Source of the DNA: Centroberyx gerrardi
Taxonomy: Eukaryota > Chordata > Actinopteri > Beryciformes > Berycidae
DNA length: 64,000 nucleotides
Assembly (NCBI RefSeq): GCF_048128805.1
Contig: NC_136000.1
Span: 21,239,446 to 21,303,445 of the forward strand
Direction of reading: 5' to 3'
A model generated the notes under the pieces. It saw nothing but the letters and a program-made list of their open reading frames with translations, made no database searches and was not told the origin of the DNA. The position numbers and the translations under genes are program-made. Shown here piece by piece: positions 40,301-51,500 of this stretch (position 1 is its first letter; every line of letters starts with the position of its first letter).

Positions 40301-43300
40301 CGCCCTCTTTCCTCCATACCCAGTTTGTGTGTGTGTGTGTGTGTGTCTCATTCTCTCATTGACCTTCTGATGCTTGAGCTGCCTAACCAAAGGGGCCAAA
40401 AGTCTCCTTAAAGCCTAATGTCTACTTTAGCATGTCCATTCAGTTTGACAACCTTGAGATAAGTATCAAACCAAGCTGGTTTAGCTAGGCAGACTTTACT
40501 GAAGAAAGAAGCTTCTGCTTACTTCCCTGTTCGTTAAAGATCATATCAGTCTCTTCCAGATGTGAGTAGCATGAGAGGCATTTTGCAAATGAGGCAAAAC
40601 TACAACTAGGTCTATAATGTGCGCTAATGCACTCTTCTCTCCATTATGTGCTTTGACTGCTTTTATAAAGACAAATGAAGACATAAATAAAGATTAAAAA
40701 GAATCTTATGGCATAAATGTGTGTGTGTGTGTGTGTGTGTACATGGGAGTCTATCCATCCTATTAATGCCAAGTGGGTGCCAAGCGGAGGAGGCAGAGAT
40801 AGTGGTTGCTGGCTCTGGCAGCACTCCCGGACTAGCCAATATCATAACTCTGTTTATCAGGCCACTGGTGGCTACTTAGGCACGGGACACAAGAAAACAC
40901 ATACTGACATATTTATACAGTGCTGTCAAGGATGGGCCCAAGCATTGTCATTACACAGGCTAGGGCTTATACCAGTTTAATTCTAAAATGCAGCGAAAAA
41001 ATACTTTTCCTGAGATCTGGAGGCCTAGGCCAAATACCTAGAAATGATGTGAAATTGCGAATGGCTTGATTGTTAATTGTTGAAAAAAATCTCAAAAGAT
41101 ATGAGGATGTTCAGGTTCTGGACGGAGGGGGCGCTGGGGAATATGGATTCTAGGAAGGTGGGAGGAAGTTAATGGCTCTCATAACCTGCTGTCCTATTCA
41201 TGCTGCGCTTGAGCAATAGCCTTTAATGTTATTGTTCAGCTGAAGTTTCCCTTTCCGTTGTTTCTCATGTAAACATATCTACACAATGAGAACAGCGGCT
41301 CAATGGGAGAGAGAGGGAGAGAGTTACACGCAGCATAGGTTACGACCAACCCCAGTCCCAACCATTTCACATCTTCCAAGTGGAGTTTCTCATTACTTTA
41401 TCACAGATGTTAAAAGGCAGAAGTAGCGTTAAACTTGACTGAATGCTGCAGCAATGTTAAAACCAAAAATACGCCAATGCCATATGTCTCAACTTAGTTA
41501 AAGCCTCAATAAAAGGGTTTACCTTGGGTGTCTTGGACTTTAATCTAAATGATATGGATAATGCCTGCTGACAGAATATTCCTCTTTTTGTCATATCTCC
41601 TACCATCACGCCTGTATTATCTCAGCGTAATTGTTCTCCTCTCATAGATGGCTCTCTATCCAATTAAGCTCAAACCTGATACCATCAAATTGTTCCATCA
41701 AGCAGGCCTAATTGCCCTGAAATCCTAGATTTCATATACTGGCGTACAGTACATGTACTGGTTTTTATTTCTCTCAGACTCAGCCTAGTTCTGTCGTTCC
41801 ATGTCTTGTAGCTGAATGAGAATGTCGGTATGTTGCGGCATGGTATCGTCGCAGCTGAAACCGACTCCGCTCACATTGATTGAGGCGTCGGTTTGTCTGA
41901 GGGACACTGAAGGAGACATTAACGATGGCTATGAGCCCTGTGTGACAGGCAGACGCTGCTGGCACAGAAGAACAGAACATACTCCCTCATTTGGGAGGCA
42001 AATGAAACTACTGATCAACCCGTTTTGATGACCGCATTACAAGTAACGTCTGTTTGCAAAAGCACCGTGGAGCACACAGTTGACAGGTTGTAAAACAGTT
42101 GCTTCTGTTCCCGGTTAAAGTATATGGTTAATGATTGATTGGATTTTGCATGGTCACTAACCAGCAATTGTTTTTCTCTTGGTGGAATGAAAAACAGGAT
42201 GGAATGACTCCTTTTTCTGAATTATTCGCCTACTTAAAATCAAAGAAACCAGGGTATAAATGATTCTCAGTTGCTTTGAAGGACAGAGATGCACTGCTTC
42301 TTTAACTGTGTTAAGATACAACCCAATATAAGCTTATGACCCAGCAAATGGAGAAGAACCACTTCACAGTGTTAGCTATCACCCGCCATTTTGGAAAACA
42401 ACACCACATAACGGGTGATGAATATCCTGTATTGCTTACAGCTCTGTACACCTTTGTAATAGGCCAAACTATCAGCAACTTATTTGAGATGGGACCCAGC
42501 TTGGAGCTGCATTCCAGGAAGGAATAAACAGTAATGGAAAAACTAATGGTTTCACACCAACCAGGAGCAAACAAAAGCACTGCATGCTTGATCTAATAAC
42601 ACCCAGCCATGACGACATCTCCTCTAGTATTCTGGGTAATATGGTAACCGAGCGTCTGAAACATGACACATGTAAGCACATAAGCATGAGCAGTCTCATC
42701 TACTCAGTTTGGCAAAGGGGCACAACAGGAATATAAACATGGCCCTGGCAGGCGTAGCTGGCATGCGAGTCATATGACAATGTTATGTGAATATAGTACA
42801 CCATTTCTCACTGTCCTACAGCTGCCGTGTCTCCGAGGATAACTTAGGGTGAGCCAAGGACAAGCAGTACAGTACAACACACGCAGGGGTTCCTCCACAT
42901 AAAGGAGTCCTGTTGAATCAATATAATTTCATCTCAACTGGACTGAACTCGCGTTGCCGTACAGTTTAAAGTTTTAAAAGGTGAGGGATACCGCATGCAG
43001 TAAAAATATTTTGACTCAGAGCAAATAACAGTGGTCAAAAGCCGCTCTACCATTCCATCAAAAAGCCAGCAGGAAAGTGAAATTCCCTCTGTATCTGTGG
43101 GTTACAGCAGGCCCCTAACAACAGGTTCACAGTCAGCAGCAGTTCTGGACACACTGCGGTCTGAGACTGCAGCGTGTGCTCTAGGTGGAGGGACAGAAGA
43201 TGAGAACATTCACTTGCAAAACAAACAGACTAACTCTTCATCAAGTGACACAGCGACACACTGTTTATCAGATAATGTAACCCAAAACCTAGTCTAAAGT

Positions 43301-44831
43301 TAAGCCTGAAAAGAACCTGAATAAGGTTAAAGGATACATTTTAACCTTAACCTACTGTAATAATTACATTGAGTTGGCATCTAATGTGGGGTGATAATCA
43401 CTCTTATAAAATATATTCAACTACTGAGCAGGGATGGAGGGTAAACCAACTAATTTTAGGTGGGTTCTCATCTTTTCATTTGCAGAATAGGGTTTACCTT
43501 CCTTTTTAGGCTGACCTATGATACTTTATGATACTATCAGACTGTTGAGAATAGGGTATTTTAAAAGGGAAAGATACATAGATACAATGATTTCTGTTTA
43601 TAATGGTGGTTGTGATGCCTTTTGACGATCACAGGCAGCAGTCATACTTTGCCCATCTGTTTATTTACCACTACATCACTGCTACTGAGGGTGACAAGAC
43701 AGCAGACAATGAATGTGTCCTCATTGCCCAACAGTTAATGGTCTCTAATGGGACGTTCCTCTATTCCATTCCATCCCATTCATGCCCATACTGGGGCCTG
43801 GACCTCGTAGAAGTTACTCTCTTATGAAACCCCAAGAGCTGCACAGCATAGTCAGTCACCAAGGCAACCTGTCTGGAAAACATTCCTCTATGCAAGCTCC
43901 TCTCACAGCAACCACATGGGCCAGACTTCAGATTATACAGGCCAAGTTACACACACCATCCGTCACCCCACTTGTAAAAAGGGTACAATTTCATAGCAGC
44001 ACTGTCAAAGTAAGAGGATGCTGGGGCAGGTTAAATTATTCACTTGTCACATTCACCAAAATTGGTCTTTCAGAGGGGCTTGGGTCAAGCAGCTGACTGC
44101 CATAAAACACTGCAGCCTATGTAAAGCACAGCTACAGCAAAAGAGGTGGAAAGAAAGCCAGCCACCGCAGGACACCGCTCGGCGCATGCGTTACTGGAGG
44201 GTACAGGAAAGGAAAAAAAAAAGACAAAAAGGTCGTCACATGACAGATTTTTCTTTTTGTCAGGGGCTGCTTTTGGAAATGTGTGGAAACGTCCTGCCAT
44301 CTATGGAGTATCGAGAAGGAAGAATACGATTTGCTATTGTTGCAGTATGCGAACATGTCAAGTGAACGTCTATGATGAAAATAAAAGTTCCCGTTTGTGT
44401 GTCCCCAAGATTGGATCCATTTGCATAGTGCCAAATAACAAAGCAACACGCTGAGAAAGCGTGGGTGTCCAAGGACATTTGTCTGCAGCTTTTCAAATTA
44501 TCAAACAGACGTGCCTATTCATTTAAAAATAGGTCTGTAACAGCAATTTAATTCCCCCTAAAGAACATGCACTGTCCTCGAAGACACTAAAAACACAGTA
44601 TGCTAAGCTAAGAACAAAAAGACACACTAAGCCTCAAACGCTGAAGCGAATAACTTGTGTACTATGTCGATAAGGACAGTCACCGACACAAACACTAAAG
44701 ATGGATTATCTGTCTACCTTCGGAAGCGCACCGTTTCATTACAATGCCATTGTTGTTATTTTTGTTGAGTGTGTGGAAAACGTCAAAGCGGGCACGGACC
44801 AGATACTCACCACTGTTACCGGAGAAACCAT
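37313..44831 (-). CDS. tmem86a: tmem86a: lysoplasmalogenase TMEM86A (complete, 3 coding exons)
   Basis: Exons on the minus strand: 44831-44811 (ATG, encodes MVSPVTV), 38734-38470 and 37740-37313 (TGA). Phases join to 714 nt and 237 residues (human about 240, from memory). It is a YhhN-family integral membrane enzyme that hydrolyses the vinyl-ether bond of lysoplasmalogens, releasing a fatty aldehyde and a glycerophospho-base; it is placed in the ER membrane. Strong matches to the remembered human protein include SEGPKLVPFFKATCVYFVLW, GDAFLIWQEQGYF, GFMGWRAIAG, SDLTIAVNKFCFPVPHSRA and MATYYAAQMLIALSAVE. Hydrophobic segments fit the multi-pass family fold. The family's conserved Asp residues are visible in GDAFLIW and SDLTIA. 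Intron 1 is 6.1 kb; intron 2 is 729 bp and carries a large foldback. Confidence 0.95.
37801..38269. repeat. Long imperfect inverted repeat (foldback/MITE) in tmem86a intron 2
   Basis: The left arm starts ATAGATAAGAAT at 37801; the right arm ends ATTCTTATCTAT at 38269. Arms are about 165-195 bp. Their best block includes AATTTCTATGAGCAAAACAA followed by TAAATTGACATTTT on the left, matched by the reverse complement at 38196-38239. Similarity continues in to a GCATGATCAT motif in both arms (about 37983 and 38103), leaving a loop of about 100 bp. It is probably a non-autonomous inverted-repeat transposon; no target duplication is obvious. Confidence 0.85.
39485..40060. repeat. Purine-rich region with G11 run
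   Basis: Plus strand dominated by G and A (GGGGAGA, GGGAGGGG, GAGAGAGGG units), interrupted by about 150 bp of mixed sequence. It contains an 11-G run at about 39888-39898. The tmem86a transcript would carry the C/U-rich complement. Confidence 0.7.
40325..40347. repeat. TG microsatellite
   Basis: Short pure (TG)n. Confidence 0.85.
40719..40740. repeat. TG microsatellite
   Basis: Short pure (TG)n. Confidence 0.85.
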
Positions 44832-45090
44832 TTTCTCATTCGGTCCGCCAAGCTGTGGCTGAAAAGGTTTGATACCTCAATCCGGTAAAAGCTTTCCTGT
44901 TTGTACTGTATCTGTCTGTGAGATGCCGATTGTTTTTGTCCTCTCTCCGGCGGGCGGTCCGACGTCAAGTGGGAGGTGAAAGGCCAACCGTAGCGTGGGC
45001 GTGGCTTCGCCGTCTGACCAATAAGCGCAGGGATTGTTCGCCGAGGTGGGCGGGGACCGACCTCGGGAACGCCCGGATAGGAGGAGTCAG
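44832..45090 (-). promoter_or_regulatory. tmem86a promoter region (CpG- and GC-box-rich)
   Basis: Just upstream of the tmem86a ATG on the minus strand. It is CpG-rich, with a GACGTCAA half-CRE at 44961, a CCAAT at 45018-45022, and GGGCGTGG and GGGCGGGG GC-box-like sites on the plus strand. No TATA box. The start site is not determined. Confidence 0.5.
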
Positions 45091-45254
45091 CCTGCTGTTT
45101 ACATATTGGAGCAGATGGCCTTTATTTACATTTTGGGGAAAAGGATCTACTTGGTTACATTTGTATCGAGACAATTTTCAGCTGTGCCCAAACAGTCCTG
45201 CATCAATGGCTCAGATCAGACCCCTAAATAGATAAACATCACCCCCACCTCCCA

Positions 45255-45395
45255 AAACATCCCTATAATACTAGATATTATAGGAATGGTACTCAAAAGG
45301 GAATTTATAGTGACCTTATAAGACTTTAAGGTATTTTTGTTTATATCCTATGGTATCACAATAATATTCCTATAATATTCCTATGTCATATCATA
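45255..45395. repeat. Diverged copy of the ~105-bp repeat family
   Basis: GAATTTATAGTGACCTTATA, an ACTTTAAGGTATTTTTGTTT stretch, then CCTATGGTATCACAATAATA and two ATATTCCTAT motifs. These match the units at 5813-6150 in order and spacing. Confidence 0.75.
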
Positions 45396-46954
45396 TAGTT
45401 TAGCTGTGGAATTTATTTAGCATCCTCCTGAAATTTACTGTAAGATTATAGTTTTTCTTTTTACTGTTTTGTCTGATGGACCTCCATTTGAGATTATTTC
45501 TGTTAACTGGGACTCTGAGAACTGGGCAGCTGTTTGTACTGTAGATGTGTGTGTGTAGGGGGGCAACAATGGGGAGAGTGAAAGCTCTGATCAAACCAGA
45601 CATTTCAATATCAATCTCTCACTGTCCTAACTTCAAATGAATGAACTAGGCTAATAGTTAAGTTAACTATTCCTGTGACCTATTCCTTATGACCCCCTGG
45701 ACCCCTAAAAAGTGCTCGGACCCCACTTTGGGAGCCCCAGCCTTGAATTGAAGGAAGCGCGACAGCTGCAGTTTTTTCCTCCCTCGGATTACTACACATA
45801 CAACAGATATCACATGTGGGCAAAATGAAAAAATGATCAAGTTCAATTGATGTTGAATTAATAAAAAAAGTAATAAAACTGAAGTGACAACGGCACTTCA
45901 TTTCTGTACTTCTCAAAATGTAATCCTCCTTTATAGGCACAATTGTAGCGACATCTTGTGGTGAACAAACGACAAAATGTATACATTTTTTACGGATATT
46001 GCGTAGCAAGCCGGGGCCGCAGGGGTTTAGCACGAAGATGCAGGTAAAACCCGGAATGAGTTGAAAAAACGGAATGGGTTCAGATTAAACTGCTGTGCCA
46101 AAGTAAACCAATAGTCATTAACAGTACTTGTACAATTGAAACATGTCTAGCACATGTTTTTTGCAAGTTTTAGCACATTTAGACTACTACACTGCAGGCA
46201 TACTTTGCATTATCGACCATTTAAGCATATACCATACTCATTCATATGTTTGAATCTGGTTTGAATGTGTTTCTCCTCCAAAACAGCCACTTGTTTCCAT
46301 TAATTTCCTCATTGTACGAAAAGCATCTTGCAGAAACTTGAAATTTGCTTGAGATCGGTAATCCTTCAGTGAAGATCCTGCCCCGGGTTTACTTTTGTCA
46401 GTTACTTTGCGTGATAATTTAGTTGAAACCGCACATTGATTTGAAAAGGCTCCAGGTCTTCTGGTGCGTTCACGTGCTGAAGGGAAGCTCCGACGTCCGG
46501 GACTGCAGCCAGTATTTACCGGTAATTACCACTTTGTTGGCGCATTCATGTGCGCTCTACTGGTAATTACGATTAGACAGGATTACTGAAATTGGAACAG
46601 TAGTGCCTTACTTTGCTCCGTTTCCGTTACAGGAAAAAGTAATGTCATTACGCCCAACACTGGTTGGCACATTTGGATTGGAATCTTTCAAAGTAATTGG
46701 AATAAGGTTATGGAATGCCTTTTAGTCATTTGTATTAAAGATCAAAGAATTGTGCAAGAGAGGACAGAGGCAGGAGGCTTGTGTGAGAGATCTTAGTAAT
46801 ACAGCGGAGGAGGTAAAAATATAAGACAAAGCAAGTTAATTGTACACAAGAAAGACTTACATATGATCTGAGAAAAACAAAACAAAACAAAAATCTGTTG
46901 AAAATAAAAGAAAGCTAAAAAGATTAGAGATTTGGTCCAAGGGTTTTGTTTGTT

Positions 46955-46959
46955 TGTGT

Positions 46960-47018
<59 letters not shown>

Positions 47019-47044
47019 TGTGTGTGAGAGAAAGAGAGAGAGAG
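46955..47044. repeat. Compound TG/GA microsatellite
   Basis: (TG)n followed by (GA)n with a TGTGTG island. Confidence 0.88.
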
Positions 47045-47282
47045 CATGAATGTGCAGATGAAAATACAAATTTTACCTGTGTTATTAATATAAGATTTTA
47101 GAATCTTGTGAGTCGATGCCTTTTGTTTTTCTAGAGGTAGCCATAAGGCCATAAGGACAAGTTTGTTCATTGAGTAGGCCTACAGTCTATGTTATCTGAT
47201 TATTTGCCAGCATAGGGGGGCTCCCAGTAATGTTCTTTAGGGCCCCCAAAACTCAAGACTCGCCACTGGTCACTCTACTCAA

Positions 47283-47405
47283 TACTGAGTTTATAGCGAC
47301 TTTATTGAACTTCATGGTATTTTTTTTATTTTATTTTATTTTTTATCTCTAACGGCATTTCTATAATATAATATTTCTATAACACTGTAGAGACTACTAC
47401 TGTGT
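47283..47405. repeat. Third-locus copy of the ~105-bp repeat family
   Basis: TGAGTTTATAGCGACTTTAT, CTTCATGGTATTTTTTTTAT, an inserted TTTTA run, then TTTTATCTCTAACGGCATTT and CTATAATATAATATTTCTAT. It is the most diverged copy. Confidence 0.65.
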
Positions 47406-47940
47406 CTGTCCAGAAAATACAAGAATTTATTTATGTTTATTTTAGGTGGCGCTCCCTTTTGCCAGAGATTAGAAGGCGCAATCCGGACTCCACTCCGCTA
47501 GATGGTTCAGACCTGGTTTAGACAACACTGTATTTATAAGATCAAAGTTAAATCCACCCCTCATTCATAATCAAGATATTCCTTTCCAGCCTACGGAAAC
47601 CGTCGTCCGCTAGACCGGAACAGCATCTCGCACATGCGTACAAATGTATAAAACTGGATCAGCTAGCATAGCAGCTAGCTAATGCCTACAACAGCTTCAC
47701 AGGAATCTTCATAAATATCCATTACTGACATCGACAGATGTAAGGCCTAATACTTCCATGATATCACCACACTAGTCATGCACAAAACAGGAGTACCTGT
47801 TATTCATTTTTGTTTACTAATTTAAAAATGTATAGGTCTCACAATGTCATCAGCAGATTACTAATAAATTAAACCTTATGGTGCTTGGTTAAATTAAATC
47901 AATCTAATACAGAAAAAAAAGACATTGGACTGGATTTGAG

Positions 47941-48512
47941 GCACTGTCGCTGACTCTTTTGCCAAATGGCAAAGACGGAAGTACGCGGAAGTGAACCATC
48001 TCACTTCACGTGGATACTCTCTGGTTGCCTTTAATTTTTCAGTCTTTCTCGCTGTTAACGTTAGTCATTATAATTGCCAGTTTGTTTTGGCTTTGTTTGT
48101 CTTTAAGTAGGCATCAACTAGATAGTTATTTTGAGGGGTCTGGTCTTAGTTTGGTGTTGTATGTTATTACAACAGTGCCAGTTTGTCACTCGGGCTGAGT
48201 CTTGTCGGCTGGCTGGCAAACGTTAGCTTAGCTAACGTTAGCTAACTTGGCTAGCCTTAACGTTAGCTGACACTAGCTAACGAGTTCTTACTTTGCTTGT
48301 AGAAAGCAAGCTATATGTTTTTTGCTGATAACAGCTCACGAACTTAGCTAGCTCATCTGTGACTTTTTCTTCTCACGGGCTATGTTTGAAGTGGTTTCTT
48401 TGTATCTAACGTTAACGATAAACCCGTAGCTACGCTGTTAGTCAGCTAACGTTAACTTCAGCACTCTTGGCTGAGTTTTGTTCGATCGAAACTGGCACCA
48501 CCTGCTGCCAAA
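47941..48512 (+). promoter_or_regulatory. spty2d1 promoter/5' UTR region
   Basis: Two ETS-type sites (ACGGAAGT at 47975, GCGGAAGT at 47985) sit 10 bp apart, typical of TATA-less housekeeping promoters. Downstream are five exact TAACGTTA palindromes at 48056, 48233, 48258, 48407 and 48447. The start codon is at 48513. The transcription start is probably near 48.0 kb, but this is inferred. Confidence 0.5.
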
Positions 48513-51500
48513 ATGATGGACTTCGACAATATCTTGTCCATTGCCTCCCAAAACCAGGGCGTCAGCAGTATACAGGTGAGTTAAAGACTGTCTTTTCAGC
48601 GACTGACATGTTAACGCTATCTAAATTTGGCAAGATGGGGATTCGTGGACATCGTTGTGAGCACACGAATGCCAGCTCATCTGTTAGAGCGGATCTAGCT
48701 AGCTGCTAACCTGTCCCTGCATTATCCCCTTAGCTAGGCTTTGAAAACGTCTCATAATAACTTGTGTCTGCATTTCAAACAATAGCAGGATTGTGGAACA
48801 AACTTTACTTTATCAACGGTAACTTCGGAGTTTTTTAATTAACTTTTGCCTACGCCTGAGCTATTATTTGATCCTCTGTTGTCATCAAGGCCTTTATGAA
48901 CTGTGGATAGTCAAGGGAACTGGGTAAGTGCTCCTCATTCAACAAGCACTGTCACTTACTTCCCTTATCTTGCCTCTCTCAGACAAAGAGATATAGCTTA
49001 CAAACTGGACCACCCAAAAAGGACCCAAGGGTCAAAGGTGTGAATTCTTCGGCTGTGCAGGCGTTTCTTAAGAAGCAAGCATTGGAGAACAGACAGAAAG
49101 GTAACAGTGACAAAATTACAGTTTATGCAAATCATTCATTAATTATGCATATACTGTACAAAACACCAAAGGAATGTTTGAGTTATTGTGATTTTAATCA
49201 ATCTAACTGGGTGTTTTATTCAGAAATGCAAATGAGGAAACAGAAGGATGAACTTACAGCCAAGAGGGTTGAGTTGAAGTCGGACCGTAAGGCACGTGCA
49301 ATGGCTTCCAGAACTAAGGACAATTTCAGAGGCTACAATGGCATTCCAGTAGTACAAGAAGAACCTAAGAAGAGGAGATCGAAAGGAGAGAAGGTAGACG
49401 AAAAATCTAGGTATGACTCATTTGACCCAGAGGATGATGAGGACAATTTTGAGTATGAACAGACAGATTCCGAGCCGGAACCAGAGCCAGAGCCACTGAG
49501 ACCGGGAAAAAGCATAAGTATTAGTGGGAGCAGTAGTAGCAAGTCCTCTATCAAAAAACTTGGTGGGCCACCCAAGCCCGCTCCACCACCCCTGAACTTT
49601 GCAGACTTACTCAAGTTGGCAGAGAAGAAGCAGTTTGAGCCAGTCGAGCTAAAAGCCAAGCCAGTGAAGAACGACGAAAGACTCCGCACAGCTGACGAGA
49701 TAAGGGAATTGGAGCTGGAGCGCAAGGCCAAGAGACTGGACAAAGGGAGAGACTCAAGGCCAGAGAGAGAGAGAGACAGCAAGGCCCAATCTAGCTCTAG
49801 CTCATTCAGAAAAAGCACTGTAGAGAAGGAACAGAAGAATGGGAAGCCACAAAAAAACTCCACAGAAAAGCCCAGTCTGCCTAGTGGGTCAGGAAAGAAG
49901 TCAAAGCCAACATTGCCAAGTGATAAAGGCCACAGTTCTTCTAAGCTCTCTGTTAGTGACAGAGAAAGAGATAGACCGAAGACCTCTCATAGTGATCGAG
50001 ACAGACCCAGGACAGGCATGTCTAGTTCTTCAGGTGCCTTAAGCAGTAAAGTCCCTTCCAAAGGGGCGTCCTCTCAGGTTCCAGCCAAGCAAGTGGCTCC
50101 CAGGCCCTCATCTGGCCACAAATCCAGCACCACAAGTGACCTTAGCTCCAAGAAGGGGAACTCATCATTACTTCAAGGAAGACCCGGAGGTATGTCTGGG
50201 GCAAGGCCTCCTAGCACGTCTGCAACAGGCCAAAAATGTCAGCAGGGGAGCTCCAGACAGCCCAGGCCCATTCAGGGCAGCTCACTGAAGGGAGTACCTA
50301 CAGTTGGAGGCCACAAACCTGTAAAGGGAGAACCACTAAGGCCTGGAAGTAACTCCATAGTGAAATCAGGTAGTAATGGACAGATGAGACCTTCATCAAG
50401 TGGCCCACCCAAACCAGGGAGCCAACCTCAGGCAAGGCCCGGGGGTTCATTCCAGGCAAAAGCTGGTGGTGTCCCGCAGGCCAGGCCTGGTGGGAGCGGC
50501 CTCCCAGGTCGCTCTGGAGGTGGAGGAGTCCGGCCCCCAGGGAGCGCACCTGCTCGACCTGGGAATGGGGGACCAGTACCTGGACGGCCAGGCGGCAGCA
50601 TTGGCTCAGGACCTGGGAGACCCAAGTGCACTGTGGTGTCCGAGACCATCTCATCCAAGAACTTTGGGGGACCCAGACCAGGAGTCCCTCCCCGGCCAGG
50701 CATGCCACAGAGACCTGGGATGGCTCCCAGACCAGGAATGCCACCCAGACCAGGAATGCCACCCAGACCAGGAATGCCACCCAGACCTATGATGAGACCG
50801 CCAGGTACAAACGAGAGAGAGGATAATGATATTACTAAGAAACTAAATATGAAACTAGGATGTGGACCTTGAGTACAAATTGCAATAATAATAATCTTTA
50901 TGTATGTAGCACTTTTCAAAACAAAGTTTTTGAAGTCCTTCAAAATCAAAGACAAATTGCATAGAGCAATAAAACAGAAAGAACAATGAGGTAAAGCAAT
51001 ACAAATATAAAAAATAAATAGTCCCAGCCACAGGGATACAATAAGCAAATAATAGGCAAGGCAACAAGGATAAAAATTAGTAAAAGCCAAAGATTTAAAA
51101 AGGTCTTACGATAAAGGTAAGGCCTTACAAGTTTGGTATTTGGCTGAAGCTCTTATCCAGAGAGACTTACAATAAATGTGCAGATTCAGTGTCTTGCTGA
51201 AGGAGACTTTGGCTACGTTCAGACTGCAGGCAAAAGTGGCCCAAATCTGATTTTTTTGCTCATATGTGACTCAGATCTGTTTTTTTCATAACAGTGTGAA
51301 CAGCACAAATCACATAGAATCTGATCTTTTCAATTCTGATTTGAGCCACTTTCATATGTGGTCCTAAATCAGATACAAGTCTGATTTTTTGCAATGCGAC
51401 CTCAGTCTGAACAGTCATATCGGAATTCATGCGACTTTTACGTCACTCTAGATTGACATTCGTCACAAATCTGCGCTGGCGGGACTCTGTGAATACAAAC

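Larger units (their letters stand above)
38735..44810 (-). other. tmem86a intron 1 (non-coding stretch)
   Basis: 6.1-kb intron between the 21-nt first coding exon and exon 2. I see no alternative exon with good support. It holds a purine-rich zone with a G11 run (39485-40060) and two TG arrays. Confidence 0.7.
45396..47940. other. Spacer between the divergent tmem86a and spty2d1 promoters
   Basis: No coding exon seen. It contains a fragment near 46590-46665 with ATGTCATTACGCCCAACACT, resembling a common fish dispersed repeat, a TG/GA microsatellite, and another diverged copy of the ~105-bp repeat at about 47283-47405. Confidence 0.55.

Noticed and set aside
49333-49863. 176-codon open frame on the minus strand
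   Set aside because: Antisense shadow of the low-complexity Ser/Lys/Glu-rich spty2d1 exon; no splice or start support.
50428-51090. 220-codon minus-strand frame rich in GLGGIPG
   Set aside because: Antisense of the spty2d1 proline-rich minisatellite region running into intron sequence.
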